From the NCBI GenBank assembly GCA_017163975.1, contig JAFFSR010000315.1, forward strand, positions 1,077,001-1,141,000: a DNA stretch of 64,000 nucleotides. Reading direction: 5' to 3'. The translations under genes and the position numbers were made by a program. Shown here piece after piece: positions 1-10,615 of this stretch; position 1 is the stretch's first letter, and each line of letters starts with the position of its first letter. The notes beneath the pieces are model-generated. The model worked only from the letters and a program-made list of their open reading frames with translations, made no database searches and was not told where the DNA came from. This DNA is from Anastatus disparis. Taxonomy: Eukaryota; Arthropoda; Insecta; Hymenoptera; Eupelmidae.

Positions 1-1890
1 ATAAAGGTTAATTTGTAAGCTTTTTTTAGCGACAACAAACAATAAATTTGTATGCTTACATGAAATTTTTTTGTGACAACAAACAATAAATCTGTACGCT
101 TCAGCGACAATAATAAATGAATTTGTAATGTTTTTTAGCGACAATAAACAATAAATTCATACGCTTTTTTCAACAACAATGAGATATAAATATGTAAGTT
201 TCTTTTAGCGTTTATGACAAATAAATGTGTAAGCTTTTTTTAGCGACATTAAACAATAAATTTATATGCTTGTTTGAAATTTTTTTAGCGACAACAAACA
301 ATTGCTTCAGCGACAATAATATATAAAATTGTAATCATTTTTAACGACAATAAACAATAAATTTGTACGCTTTTTTCAACGACAATGAGATATAATTTTA
401 TAAGTTTCTTTTAATTCTTATAAAAAATAAATTTGTAAGCTTTTTTTAGCGACAATAAGCAACAAATTTATATACTTGTATAAAATTTATTTACCGACAA
501 CAAACAATCGCTTCAGCGATAATAATAAATTTGTAAGTTTTTTTAGCGACAATAAAGATGAATTTGTTAGTTTGTTTTAGCGATAACAAACAATAAATTT
601 GTATGCATATATGAGGTTTTTTTAGTAACAACAAACAATAGATCTGTACGCTTCAGCGACAATAATAAATAAATTTGTGATCTTTTTTAACGACAGTAAA
701 CAATAAATTTGTACGCTTTTTTCAACGACAATGAGATATAAATTTATAAGTTTCGTTTAGTGATCATGAAAAATAAATTTGTGAGCTTTTTTTAACGATA
801 ATAAACAATAAATTTATATGTTTGTATAAAGTTTTTTTAGCGAGAACAAACAATCGCTTTAGCGACAATAATAAATTTGTAAGCTTTTTCAGCGACAATA
901 AAGATTAATATGTAAGCTTTTTTCAGCGACAACAAACAATAAATTTGTATGCCTACATGAAATTTTTTTGGTGACAACAAACAATAAATCTGTACGCTTC
1001 AGCGACAATAATAAATGAATTTGTAATTTTTTTAGCGACATTAAACAATAAATTCATACGCTTTTTTCAACAACAATGAGATATAAATTTGTAAGTTTCT
1101 TTTAGCGATTATGACAAATAAATTTGTAAGCTTTTTTTAGCGACATTAAACAATAAATTTATATGCTTGTTCGAAATTTTTTTAGCGACAACAAACAATT
1201 CTTCAGCGACAATAATATATGAAATTGTAATCATTTTCAACGACAGTAAACAATAAATTTGTACGCTTTTTTCAACGACAATGAGATATAAATTTATAAG
1301 TTTCTTTTAATTATCATAAAAAATAAATTTGTAAGCTTTTTTTAGCGACAATAAACAACAAATTTATATACTTGTATAAAATTTATTTACCGTCAACAAA
1401 CAATCGCTTCAGCGACAATAATAAATTTGTAAGCTTTTTTAGCGACAATAAAGATGAATTTGTTAGTTTCTTTTAGCGATAACAAACAATAAATTTGTAT
1501 GCTTATATGAGGTTTTTTTTTGCAACAACAAACAATAGATCTGTACGCCTCAGCGACAATAATAAATGAATTTGTGATCTTTTTTAACGACAGTAAACAA
1601 TAAATTTGTACGCCTTTTTCAACAACAATGAGATATAAATTTATAAGTTTCTTTTAGTGATCATGAAAAATAAATTTGTGAGCTTTTTTTAACGACAATA
1701 AACAATAAATTTATATGTTTGTATAAAGTTTTTTTAGCGACAGCAAACAATCGCTTCAGCGACAATAGTAAATTTGTAAGCTTTTTTTAGCGACAATAAA
1801 GATGAATTTGTAAGCTTCTTTTAGCGACAATGAAGATGAATTTGTAAGCTTCTTTTAGCGACAACAAACAATGCTTTTTATAAGCTTTTA
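1..1890. repeat. Satellite array with 898-bp higher-order repeat
   Basis: The whole stretch is built from short related blocks around AGCGACAAYAAACAATAAAT followed by TTGTAYGCTT. A longer period is superimposed: the block TCTGTACGCTTCAGCGAC occurs at 91 and again at 989, and a second marker (GATCTGTACGC) at 640 and about 1538, each 898 bp apart. About two higher-order units are present and the array runs off the left edge of the window. There are no long open frames. The array stops near 1890 at ordinary AT-rich sequence. Confidence 0.85.
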
Positions 1891-2029
1891 ATGCAGCCAT
1901 ATATTTTTATGCTGGTCTCAAGCCCAAAAATCTTTTATTAAGACAAATATGTAAATATCTTATTTCTAATTTAAAAAAAACGTGTTTTATTTAAATACAA
2001 TTGTTAATAAAGTACCTAAGGATATAAAG

Positions 2030-2800
2030 CTAAATTCATTTTGTAATTCATAGTCTATTATTGTAATTAATAAATTTTTTCAATAATAAAAATAAAGATA
2101 CAATATATGGAAATAAAAATATCAGAATAAAAATAAAAATATTATATATTTATCTGAATAAAGAAAATGCAGAGAGGAAGCTTTGTACTATCAATTAATT
2201 ATGTTTGCAATTATATTAATAGAATATTAATAATGATAATTTTTTTTTTTCATTTTTGAAATTCAATATTAGAATACGAAAAAACTTTATAATATCAAAT
2301 AATTACAGTTACAATCATAATAATAAAATATTACTAATTATAATAATATTAAATTACTTATAATTGTTATTATAATAATAGAATATTATTAATAATAAGA
2401 ATATTTTTTTATTACTAATTACTTAATCATAATATCATAGTGGGGAGGAGGGCATAATGAGGGGGGGGCTATAAAAAGTAAGGGAGAGGGGGGAGCAAAT
2501 TGAGGGGGGGCTGAGGGGGCTACAAAAATTAAGAAGGGTGAGGGGGGCTGAGGGGGAGGCCTAAGTTACGTTAATTTTGGAATAGCTATTTATAAGGGAA
2601 ATTACAACGTAATTTGAGGGCGGGCAAATTGAGGGGGGGCCTAAGTTACGTTAATTTTGTAATAGCCATTTATAAGAGGAATTACAACGTAATTTGAGGG
2701 GGGGCTATGCCGCCAGACATTTGAGGGGGGCTGAGGGGGGGGGTCGGTTGAATCTTGTCTTACGACTATATATATCAACTTGTCTATATGTGTGCGTGTG
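2030..2800 (+). repeat. Dispersed repeat family R, copy 1 (AT-rich head, G-rich tail)
   Basis: An AT-rich head carrying a conserved GAGAGGAAGCTTTGTACTAT-type segment is followed by long G runs (GAGGGGGGCTGAGGGGG) and ends near CTTGTCTTACGACTATA. The same order is seen at 17,030-17,640 and, inverted, at 7,895-8,375. In this copy an 80-bp unit containing CTAAGTTACGTTAATTTTG is duplicated (2,561 and 2,641). No coding potential and no terminal inverted repeat were recognised, so the class is unknown. Confidence 0.6.
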
Positions 2801-2929
2801 GGTCGACATGAAATGTTGCATATATATAAGCCCAGGTGCGTATGTATGTGCGCATCCACATATGTTTTTCTGTATACATATATATATGATAAAAATTCTT
2901 TAGTACATTTAATTAAAAAAGAATTGTGA

Positions 2930-3435
2930 AATTTTTAATTAAAGCCCTCGAATTCACAAATCATAATCATAACTGACGCTCTTTTAATTCACGATTACAT
3001 TTTGATTTCTTAATTGAAATTTATTTAATTAAGGATTCCTTTTGATTTTGTAATTGATGCCCTTTCAATTCATGATTACGTTTGGATTTCTTAATTGGAA
3101 TTTATTTAATTAAGGATTCCTTTTGATTTTGTAATTAAAGCCCTTTCGATTCACGATTACATTTTCATTTCTTAATTGAAATTTATTTAATTAAGGATTC
3201 CTTTTGAATTTTTAATTAAAGCCTTTTTAATTCACGATTACATTTTGATTTCTTAATTAAAATTTATTTAATTAAGGATTCCTTTTGATTTTGTAATTGA
3301 TGCCCTTTTAATTCACGATTACATTTTGATTTCTTAGTTGAAATTTATTCAATTAAGAATTCCTTTTGTTTTTTTAATTAAAGCCTTTTCAATTCACGAT
3401 TAGATTTTGATTTCTTAATTAAAATATTTTTAACT
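2930..3435. repeat. 81-bp tandem repeat, about six copies
   Basis: The word AAGGATTCCTTTTG recurs at 3031, 3112, 3193, 3274 and (as AAGAATTCC) 3355, an exact 81-bp spacing. Each unit also contains TTCACGATTACATTTTGATT and TTTATTTAATTAAGG. The outer copies are diverged. The sequence is AT-rich and non-coding. Confidence 0.85.
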
Positions 3436-3707
3436 CTCAATTTTAAAGGAATTGTTAATTAAATAAAACTTTAATTACGAATTCAAAAAGGTTTTGTGAA
3501 TTAAAATTTATTTAAAGTTCAAAATGATTTAAATATTTGCAACCCTGGATGTAGATGAAAATTATTCATTCTATACATTTTTCACAAATAAAAAGAAAAA
3601 ACGATGAACACATGCTACCAACATACTTTAACATTAGCACAAGTCTTAGCATGTAATGATCGAACTTTTAGTCTTTCCTCTAGATATATACAAAATTTTG
3701 TTGTTAG

Positions 3708-3821
3708 TATCTATAAGCTTAAATACAATCACACAAGAGCGTAAAGATTTTATTCTGGCGTATTCGACGGATATAATAGCCTATGGAAGGAGAGGTGCCG
3801 AAGAAGACCAGATCCAAGATA
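3708..3821 (+). CDS. Possible isolated exon (hypothetical)
   Basis: An open stretch reads DFILAYSTDIIAYGRRGAEE near its centre and ends exactly at AAG|GTAAGA, a good splice donor. A possible acceptor (TTTTGTTGTTAG) lies just before it. The amino-acid composition is less AT-driven than its surroundings. No other exon of the same gene could be placed and no family was recognised. It may be a gene fragment carried by a mobile element, or chance. Confidence 0.25.
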
Positions 3822-3869
3822 AGGTAAGAATCTTACAAGCAAAAATAAAACGTTAAAACACTTGCACAT

Positions 3870-3872
3870 TAT

Positions 3873-3908
<36 letters not shown>

Positions 3909-4229
3909 CTCAAAGTATTTTTTTCTTTTTATTCTATTATATACGTACATATACTATATACTGCAATTTTACTAGGCCAATAAATTTTAAAAATGAAAAA
4001 CGAAAAATTTTATTTGAAAATTTTTATAAGTTGATGATAACTTTTGTTTTTGGAAGTGTATAGATGTATTTTATGTATTGATTGTATGATAAAATTTTTT
4101 TAAATTTTCAACCACTATTTTCTTTATTAATTCCTTTTCTTGTTAAGTAAAAAAAGCATTCTAAAAATAAAAATTGATATTAATATAAATGAATAATTCT
4201 AAATAATAAAAAAACATATATAAACTCAC
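3870..4229. other. Non-coding AT-rich interval with (TA)n
   Basis: A (TA)n tract occupies about 3,878-3,905. The rest is AT-rich and no gene or element could be recognised. Confidence 0.6.
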
Positions 4230-4667
4230 AAAAGTTTCTATTTCTGGAGGTATACGGCCCAGTGTTAGCCCACAAATTTGACATACATCATTACACAAGG
4301 GCATTTCCCACGTCTCCTCGTGGCAAAGAGGCCCTTGTGCAATGTTAGTAGTGTAAAGTTCATCGTCTCCGAATCCTTCAATAGATGACGAAGAATCAGG
4401 GTATATGTCTTCAGGTTCATCTTCTTCATAAATTTCCTCTCCTTTTTCTATTGTAAATTGTAATGGATGTAAATCCAATACAATACCCTAAAAAATAGAA
4501 TAATTATAATATATATATGAAAATGATTAATTCTATAATTTATTTAAATAACCTCTTATAATTAATATTTTTTATTATTTACTATATATTAATAAACATT
4601 TTTTTTCTATTATTTGAATATTCTAACATTTACTTACTTCCTCTTCGTTATCTCCTCCAGCTACCAT
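4230..4667 (-). CDS. Two-exon hypothetical protein, partial
   Basis: Exon 1 (4638-4667) starts at ATG and encodes ten residues, MVAGGDNEEE, ending at GAA|GTAAGT. The 150-nt intron (4488-4637) ends in a T-rich tract plus AG. Exon 2 (4230-4487) is 86 codons, joins in phase 0, and ends in phase 0 at a second donor, TTT|GTGAGT. The product is acidic (EEIYEEDEPEDIYPD, then a serine run) and finishes with a cysteine cluster, CNDVCQICGLTLG, which could bind zinc. Downstream exons were not found before 3,870. Two matching donors, one acceptor and preserved phase make a real gene likely, host or transposon-borne. The family is not recognised. Confidence 0.5.
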
Positions 4668-4958
4668 TTTTTTTACAATTTAAATTTTCTTCTTGAGAAA
4701 AATGTTTGAAGCAATCTTTAAAAATTTTTAAAATAAATCTTTGAAATTGTTTAAAACAAATGTCACAATTAAATATGAATATATATATATAAACAGAAGA
4801 AATGATTACGTCTATTTTGGCATTTGTTTGGAACATTGAAAAATGTATAGTATTAACATTTTCTTTTATAAGAAATATATATATATATATATGTAAACAA
4901 ATATTTTTGTCTTATAAAGAGAACTCTTCTTTTAATCATAATGTATGCTTATTAATAA

Positions 4959-5573
4959 TCTAACATTGAAAATGCATATAGAAAAGAAATTAAAAATAAA
5001 CTTGAATGCGTTGTTGAAAAAGTAGATGATAATAATGTTAAAATTAATTGTAATGATAGTAAAATTTTTTTTTTAATTTTGGTGGCTTCCACGTTCATCT
5101 TTACAATCTTAACGTATTCCCCACACCTTCATTTATACTTCCAATTCTTTGTTTTCACCTGTCCTATTTTGCCCCATCCCATTCCGCATTTGCCTGGGGT
5201 AATGCCCGTGAAGAGGGGAAAACCCATAGGCAAACCCAGTGGGATAAAACCTGGGAAAACCGTCTCCGGAATGGGTCGGTGTATATAGCAGATTCGGTAT
5301 TAAGCATCCTTATATTAGGATACCTACATCGTATCTGCCACACCTCCTGCTCACATTGTCATGTGGCCAGCACGCCCAAGCGATCGTCACACAAAGCAAG
5401 TCCAGACTGGACGTGCAGCGTTCCTTGGAGCGGTCACCCATCCAAGTACTAACCACGGCCAATGCTGCTTAACTTTGCAGATCGCCTGGCGCGCGCCAAA
5501 CCACTCGGCCAATGCGTCGGTTTGTAATGATAGTATACAATCATTACGAAAGTCATTCAAAAATTTTTGTTGA
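4959..5573 (+). pseudogene. C-terminal ORF remnant split by a SINE
   Basis: A frame open from 4,959 (containing KLECVVEKVDDNNVKI) runs into the 13-bp duplication TGTAATGATAGTA at 5,049. The same frame resumes at the second copy of that duplication at 5,523 and stops at TGA 5,571-5,573. The reading frame is continuous once the insertion is ignored, so the SINE landed in coding or recently coding DNA. A Helitron 3' terminus lies 118 bp downstream on the same strand, so this may be Helitron cargo. The function is unknown. Confidence 0.4.
5062..5522 (-). mobile_element. 5S rRNA-derived SINE (SINE3-like)
   Basis: Read on the minus strand, the head contains the 5S rRNA internal promoter region: AAGTTAAGCAGC, GGTTAGTACTTGGATGGG and TGACCGC, in the order found in 5S genes. 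It is preceded by GGCCGAGTGGTTTGGCG, which resembles a tRNA A-box. A body of about 300 bp follows, ending in an A-rich tail (5,062-5,075). The element is flanked by a perfect 13-bp target duplication, TGTAATGATAGTA, at 5,049-5,061 and 5,523-5,535. Its length (461 bp) and the TSD indicate LINE-mediated retroposition. Confidence 0.8.
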
Positions 5574-5650
5574 ATTAAATTATTTAATTCACAAAATTAT
5601 TGATCAAATTAAAAAAGTATTTAGTATATTTCAAGATTTTACATGTATGA

Positions 5651-5691
5651 TGGGGGTTGGCGCGCTCGCGTGCAGGGGGCTTGCCCCCTAG
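5651..5691 (+). mobile_element. Helitron 3' terminus
   Basis: GGGGGTTGGCGCGCTCGCG is followed by the hairpin AGGGGGCTTGCCCCCT, ending CTAG and then a T. This is the Helitron 3' signature (GC hairpin, CTRR, insertion before T). A near-identical terminus occurs at 26,031-26,071, and the sequences diverge immediately after CTAG. The 5' end (TC) of this copy could not be located. Confidence 0.65.
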
Positions 5692-6039
5692 TTATATATA
5701 AATTTGCTTATTTCCTTGACAATAGTATTTTGATATAAAATATGTATCTAATTTTTTTTCGAACTTTAAAAATTGAAATTATAAATATGTTGTTCGTTGT
5801 ACTAAATTTAGCAATCATTTGTTAATCACTGATAAAATGATACTATCTATATGTATATAAAATAAGTTTCCTTTTATCGAATCATATTGTATGTATGAAT
5901 ATGAAATATTACATTTAATATAAAATTTTGTTATGTGTTAGCACTTAAAAACTAGTATTATATTATAAATTAAAATAATTGTTCTCATTTAAATTAATTT
6001 GACATTTATTTTAAAAAATGTATATTTCCATGGATAAGG
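5692..6039. other. AT-rich interval, nothing recognised
   Basis: Low-complexity AT-rich sequence with no open frame, repeat or signal that could be identified. Confidence 0.5.
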
Positions 6040-6480
6040 ATCTGCAAAATTATGGGTAAATGTATAAATATAAAATAAAAAAATTAAAGCGAACATACAC
6101 ACACACACACTCACACACACAAATACGTGCACACAAACACACATACCAACTTATACGCAATTCGCAAACACAAACTTCTCCACTGCTATGAACATATACT
6201 TACGGACACCCGTAAAAATACCAATACATAAAAACACACACATACCTGATAATAATACAGTAAAACTCACTTTTTAGCTGACACGAACATACACGTCTCC
6301 GCTTAAACTTACACGCACGCACGCACACACATACACACACACATACACACACACACACACACACCTATACATAAATGTTATATAAACATTATAATATATT
6401 AGAGGCTACCTCTGGAACTTTTTAATTTTGAGAGGTCGACCTGACAACAATTGAAAAGTCTATAACACAAGTTTCTGGAG
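6040..6480 (+). repeat. Dispersed repeat family C, copy 1 (CA-rich)
   Basis: A degenerate CA/CATA-rich region contains AAACTCACTTTTTAGCTGAC and ends at the border TTTTGAGAGGTCGACCT. The same landmarks occur in reverse complement at 32,190-33,055. The two copies differ in their microsatellite parts but share the unique words, so this is a mobile or duplicated element and not a chance CA tract. Confidence 0.65.
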
Positions 6481-7605
6481 TGGCACACACTTCAATAAGG
6501 GCTTAAATTACTCGTTTCTTGTAATAATTTTAACCTAAAAATTACACTAACATTAAAAATAGTGAAACAGCTACCCAAAGAGGGGCACATTTACCAGGGT
6601 AGGCTTAAACTGTTGTTTTTACCATATTCATTATGCTCAGAAAATTTGAGAATGATCGAAAGTATGGTACTTTTTTTATAGCTCAAGAAACACACGTGCA
6701 AAAATATAAAAAAAGTATTATTTTCGACGTATAAAATTATGTACCGTAAGTACCAATTTTGCAATCGATACCAAAATTTAATTACATATTCTACTACAAG
6801 AAACGAGTAATTTAAGCCCTTATTGAAGTATGTGCCACTTTAGAAACTTGTATTATAGACTTTTCTATTGTTGTCAGATAGACCCTTAGAGCATATACTA
6901 CTGGAGGAAGCTTTGAATGCGCCATGCGCGTGATCAAGTGGAAAAGAAAGGTATAATGAGGTTGACTAATATCTCTTTTTCTTCGGCACGTGATTGGTTT
7001 GTTTTGTTCCCTACACCTTTATCACATGACGGAGAGATAGAGATGGCTATCAACCTTAGTATATCTTTTTTTTCCCAACCTAACAACGCGCTCGGTGCAT
7101 TCAGAGCTGCCTCCAGTAGTATATGAGGATATCTCTACAATTTTTAATCTTTCCGTGATATGTCATTTTACAGCTATTACTGGGTTACCCAATGATGCAC
7201 ACTGTTTAAACTAGGTTCATACCTTTTGTACAATCCAGAAGCTCTATTTTTTATGTATTTAGTGAATGTGCCACGAATGGTATAGTAGATATTTCTATAT
7301 AACGTAAATTTTTACATGGATAAAATTTCCGAAATTTTATCCATATAAAAATTTACGTTTTGTAGAAATATTTACTGTACCATTGGTGGCACATTCACTG
7401 GATATAGAAAAAATAGAGTTTCCAGATTGTACAAAAGGTATGAACCTAGTTTAAATAGTGTGCCTCATTGGGTAACCCAGTAACGGCTGTAAAATGAATT
7501 TTCGAAAACATCATAAAAAGATTAAAAATTGTAGAGATATCCTCATATGCTCTAAGGGTCGACCTCTCAAAATTAAAAAGTTCCAGAGATATCCTCATTA
7601 CTGAT
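6400..7605. mobile_element. Composite fold-back element
   Basis: Outer inverted ends are ACTTTTTAATTTTGAGAGGTCGACC (about 6,417-6,442) and its complement at about 7,559-7,585. Inside are two further palindromes. One is 6,441-6,890 (AATAAGGGCTTAAATTACTC against its complement near 6,800). The other has arms up to 7,330 and from 7,340 to 7,568, centred on TTTCCGAAATTTTATCC. A smaller MITE interrupts the left arm of the second palindrome at 6,896. No transposase is present. Confidence 0.7.
6896..7121. mobile_element. 226-bp MITE with TA target duplication
   Basis: The inverted ends are TACTACTGGAGGAAGCTTTG and the matching CAGAGCTGCCTCCAGTAGTA. The flanks are GCA-TA on the left and TA-TGAGG on the right. 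The opposite arm of the surrounding palindrome (7,545-7,565) preserves the uninterrupted site, reading GCATATGAGG on the complementary strand, which fixes the boundaries and the TA duplication. This is consistent with a Tc1/mariner-type MITE. Confidence 0.75.
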
Positions 7606-7894
7606 GTTTGATCTAAGAAATGATTATGATCACTATTAAAAATTCAAATCAATAAATGTTAATTTTAACGCCATTTTATATCAACCAATAAAAGTTATAT
7701 CTTTGAATGTTCTAATTAATTAATTTATCAATTGTCAAATAATAAAATTGCCTAGTTGATGGGCTATTCGAAAAAACTTTATGCACCGTACACATTACAC
7801 TATAATAAAATAACATGTAATATAACACAATTACTATTTTTAATTAATAATTATTTGATATGTTTAGTTTTTTTTTAATGATACACATATACAG
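7606..7894. other. AT-rich interval, nothing recognised
   Basis: No open frame, repeat copy or signal was identified. Confidence 0.5.
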
Positions 7895-8375
7895 AATAAA
7901 CATATACATATAGTTGTAAGATAAGGATTTCAGCAACTTCAATCCCCCCCCATTAGCCCTTCTAGCCCTCCCTCGATGCAGCCTCTCCTCAAATCACATT
8001 GTAATTCTTCTTGTTGTGGAGCCTCGAGATTACAAATCCATCGCTCTACTGAATGAGCCACTGACGACCTCCAATTCTTCTTATAAATTGTTTCCCTCAA
8101 ACCTCACACCCACTCCCTTTGATTTATGTGCCCCCCGCGCCTAAGCTCCGCCTTACACCTTTCTCTTACTTTAATATTCTATTGTAATAATAAAGAGTGA
8201 TTATTTTTATTTAGGTTTCATTATTTTGATTATAATTATATCTAATTAGTACTGCATGATTATAATTGTAACTGATAAATAATACAAAACTTCTCCTCTC
8301 AATTACATGTAAGTCTGATATAACATTACAATAATGAAGAAATAATATCTTTATTAATATTTCATTAATATTGCA
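7895..8375 (-). repeat. Dispersed repeat family R, copy 2 (inverted)
   Basis: The reverse complement follows 17,030-17,640 closely: CTTATCTTACAACTATA end, G-rich tract, AATTACAATGTGATTTGAGG, SINE insertion point, TAAGAGAAAGGTGT, and the TTATTATTACAATAGAATATT head. The SINE at the shared position is reduced to 60 bp here. Confidence 0.75.
8013..8072 (-). repeat. 60-bp tRNA-SINE head with perfect 10-bp TSD
   Basis: The minus strand reads GCTCATTCAGTAGAGCGATG, the A-box half of the SINE seen at 17,315. It is bounded by AATTCTTCTT at 8,003-8,012 and 8,073-8,082. The B-box half and tail are missing, so this is an internal deletion of the same ancestral insertion. Confidence 0.7.
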
Positions 8376-8604
8376 ACGAGTCCGAATTGCATTTGAATTA
8401 TTAAAATGAATAGAAAAATTTTTAATTAAATTCGGTCGGTAATGTAGAGCAATATCAATATATTTTGAAAAAAAAAAATATATATACAGTAATTAGAAAA
8501 ATTTATTTTTTATAAAAAAGCATTGAAAAATAGATAACGGAATTTTCCACAAAAAGATTTTCAATAAAATATTAATTTTTTTTTAATTGTAACAATAATT
8601 CAAA

Positions 8605-8770
8605 TTTAAACGAAAAGCCCGCCGTTGGCCGGTCCGCGTGTTCGAATCTCATTCACCGAGGGGCCCGGTGTGAAGCGCAGCGCTCCTTGTCTTTCATAAT
8701 GGGTAAGAGAGAGAGGCAAAGAGACGCGATGCTAACGCGTTGATACAACATTACACTTAATTCAATCAAT
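8605..8770 (+). repeat. tRNA-like B-box fragment, possible truncated SINE
   Basis: A GC-rich segment includes GTGTTCGAATCTC, close to the Pol III B-box, in sequence otherwise below 25% GC. No A-box, cloverleaf or target duplication could be found. It may be a 5'-truncated SINE; it is not an intact tRNA gene. Confidence 0.3.
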
Positions 8771-9694
8771 TTTTTTTTGACCGTATAACTTATTAAAAAA
8801 GGGGTTATTAAAGAAATTATTCAATATGAGCATTATTTTTGATTATGAGAGAATTTTAAGAACTTAAATTAATTAATTTATATAGTAATTATTATAAACA
8901 AATATACAATTTAAACTCATTTTGAATCTTTAGCGTAGACGGGGCTTTCAGAATATCTAATTACGTGCAAAGACTTAAAAACATAGTTAATTAAAGTAAA
9001 TGATAAATTTTAACAAGGAAATAGGATAATTATATTATGTAACTTTTTTTTATACAAGATAATGAAATTTCTATGAGTAAATTAACATCTTAAAAGAAGT
9101 TCATAGTAAAATAGTATAACTATTATCTAATGCAGTATGTAGATGGGGGTATCCAGATACGCTAGGAACAAGTACAAAGAGGTCTCTGCGCATATCTACA
9201 TGACAGCCTAGATGAGTTAGATTATCTACATAACCAATTGAAGAAGAGGGGATCAGTGAGCTCGGGCTCACGGAGCGCGAGGATCTCGTTCTCATTCTTT
9301 CTCGGACCGCTTCAAGTATTAACATTAATAGATTCGAACTTAGTTCTTTTTCTGTGATTAAGTAAGAAATAGACATCATTTCATGTCTTAGTTTTTCAAA
9401 ACAAAGTTCTTCACTTTCTTACCTTGTTCTTTCAATCGTTCAGATTTGAGCAAGGGTTAAAATATTGAGAGAATAATTAAGATTCTTTTTTTTATGTTTT
9501 TTTTTCGCGACGAAAATTGAATTCATATAATTTTTTTTTATTGTATCCAATAAGTAATCCTGCGTATAAAGTGTCTGTTTTGCAGGATTATTTGAATTAA
9601 TCAATAAAGAAAAAAAAATAGAATCAGTGTTGACACAGTGTATGAGTGTGTACTAACCAATCTATTTAACAGAGATATATTTATTTTGTACTAA
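8771..9694. other. AT-rich interval, no supported gene
   Basis: A 92-codon frame (9,101-9,379, minus) has serine/arginine-rich composition and no recognisable motif or splice context, and is not called as a gene. Nothing else was identified. Confidence 0.5.
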
Positions 9695-9915
9695 AAAGGG
9701 GAAAGACTAGGCCTTCGGCCGAAAAGCCCCGAGTGGTAGTTCTATGATTTCATAGAACCGCTGCGCATTGCACAAAAGCCTGATGGTGATGGATGTAAAA
9801 GGGTGCTGAAAAGCTACCCATATCCAGTGGACACCACGAGCATTTTATGCCTGGTGATGCACCGGTTATCGTACACCAGGGATTAAGGCTATCATTTTGT
9901 TACAGGTTATGTCCC
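9695..9915 (+). other. Hairpin-rich GC island of unknown nature
   Basis: Four short perfect or near-perfect stems follow one another: GGCC-TTC-GGCC; GTTCTATG-ATTT-CATAGAAC; GGGTGCT-GAAA-AGCTACCC; and CCTGGTG...CACCAGG. GC content is about twice that of the flanks. This could be a structured RNA, a retroelement UTR or an unrecognised SINE. No Pol III box pair or ribozyme core could be fitted. Confidence 0.35.
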
Positions 9916-10615
9916 CAGCAAACAATAAGCATGACCTATTCATATTGGGATAAAGCGATATAAGCATTTAACTATAAAGTCAAGAAGAATCGAGAATGGC
10001 TGTTTTTTTTATACAAAACAAAAAATATTAGTTTTTATTCTTTCATACTAAAGCTTTACTATATTTGTTGTTGATTAATAAGTTTTCATATGTTATTTGA
10101 GATTTTTTTTTGTTTAAAGATTTCAGAAAGTTTCGAGTAATTAATTCTTTTATAACAGTCCAATAATAGTTAAAATTTTTTTATATACACATATATATAT
10201 AACGTTGGATTTTGTAATGATATAAAATAAATGAGAAACATTGTTCAAAAGACGTCATATCCATGACCAGCTCAAAATAAAATAAAGTGTTGTTTATTTC
10301 ACACACCGCCTTATGTCAATTTTATGTGGGTCTTAAATTAAATGTTATGTTGCATGCTAACATGTGCTGTCTAAAATATAAAGTTATCAAAAGAAATTTT
10401 ATGTAACTTCAAAAACGAACCCAACGGATATTGCTGAGTCGTAAAGTCGGCGAGTATACTAACTTTACCAGAAGAAGGCAAGATTGGTCTCATTATTTTG
10501 CTGCTTACGTAAAATTTATTGTTTAAAGAATAATCGTTATACATATATATATATATATATATATATATTCTAGTAAGAAAGTAGTAAGGTAAGATCCAGT
10601 AATAACACAAAAATT
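9916..10615. other. AT-rich interval with (TA)n
   Basis: A (TA)n tract lies at about 10,542-10,568. No gene or element was recognised. Confidence 0.5.

Noticed and set aside
5410..5522. A functional 5S rRNA gene
   Set aside because: Only the internal promoter region matches 5S rRNA. The 5' and 3' parts are replaced, and a TSD and A tail show it is a SINE.
8605..8680. A tRNA gene
   Set aside because: Only a B-box-like word is present; no cloverleaf could be drawn.
9775..9825. Hammerhead ribozyme (CTGATG...GAAA)
   Set aside because: The core CTGANGA is broken (CTGATGG) and the intervening bases cannot form stem II.
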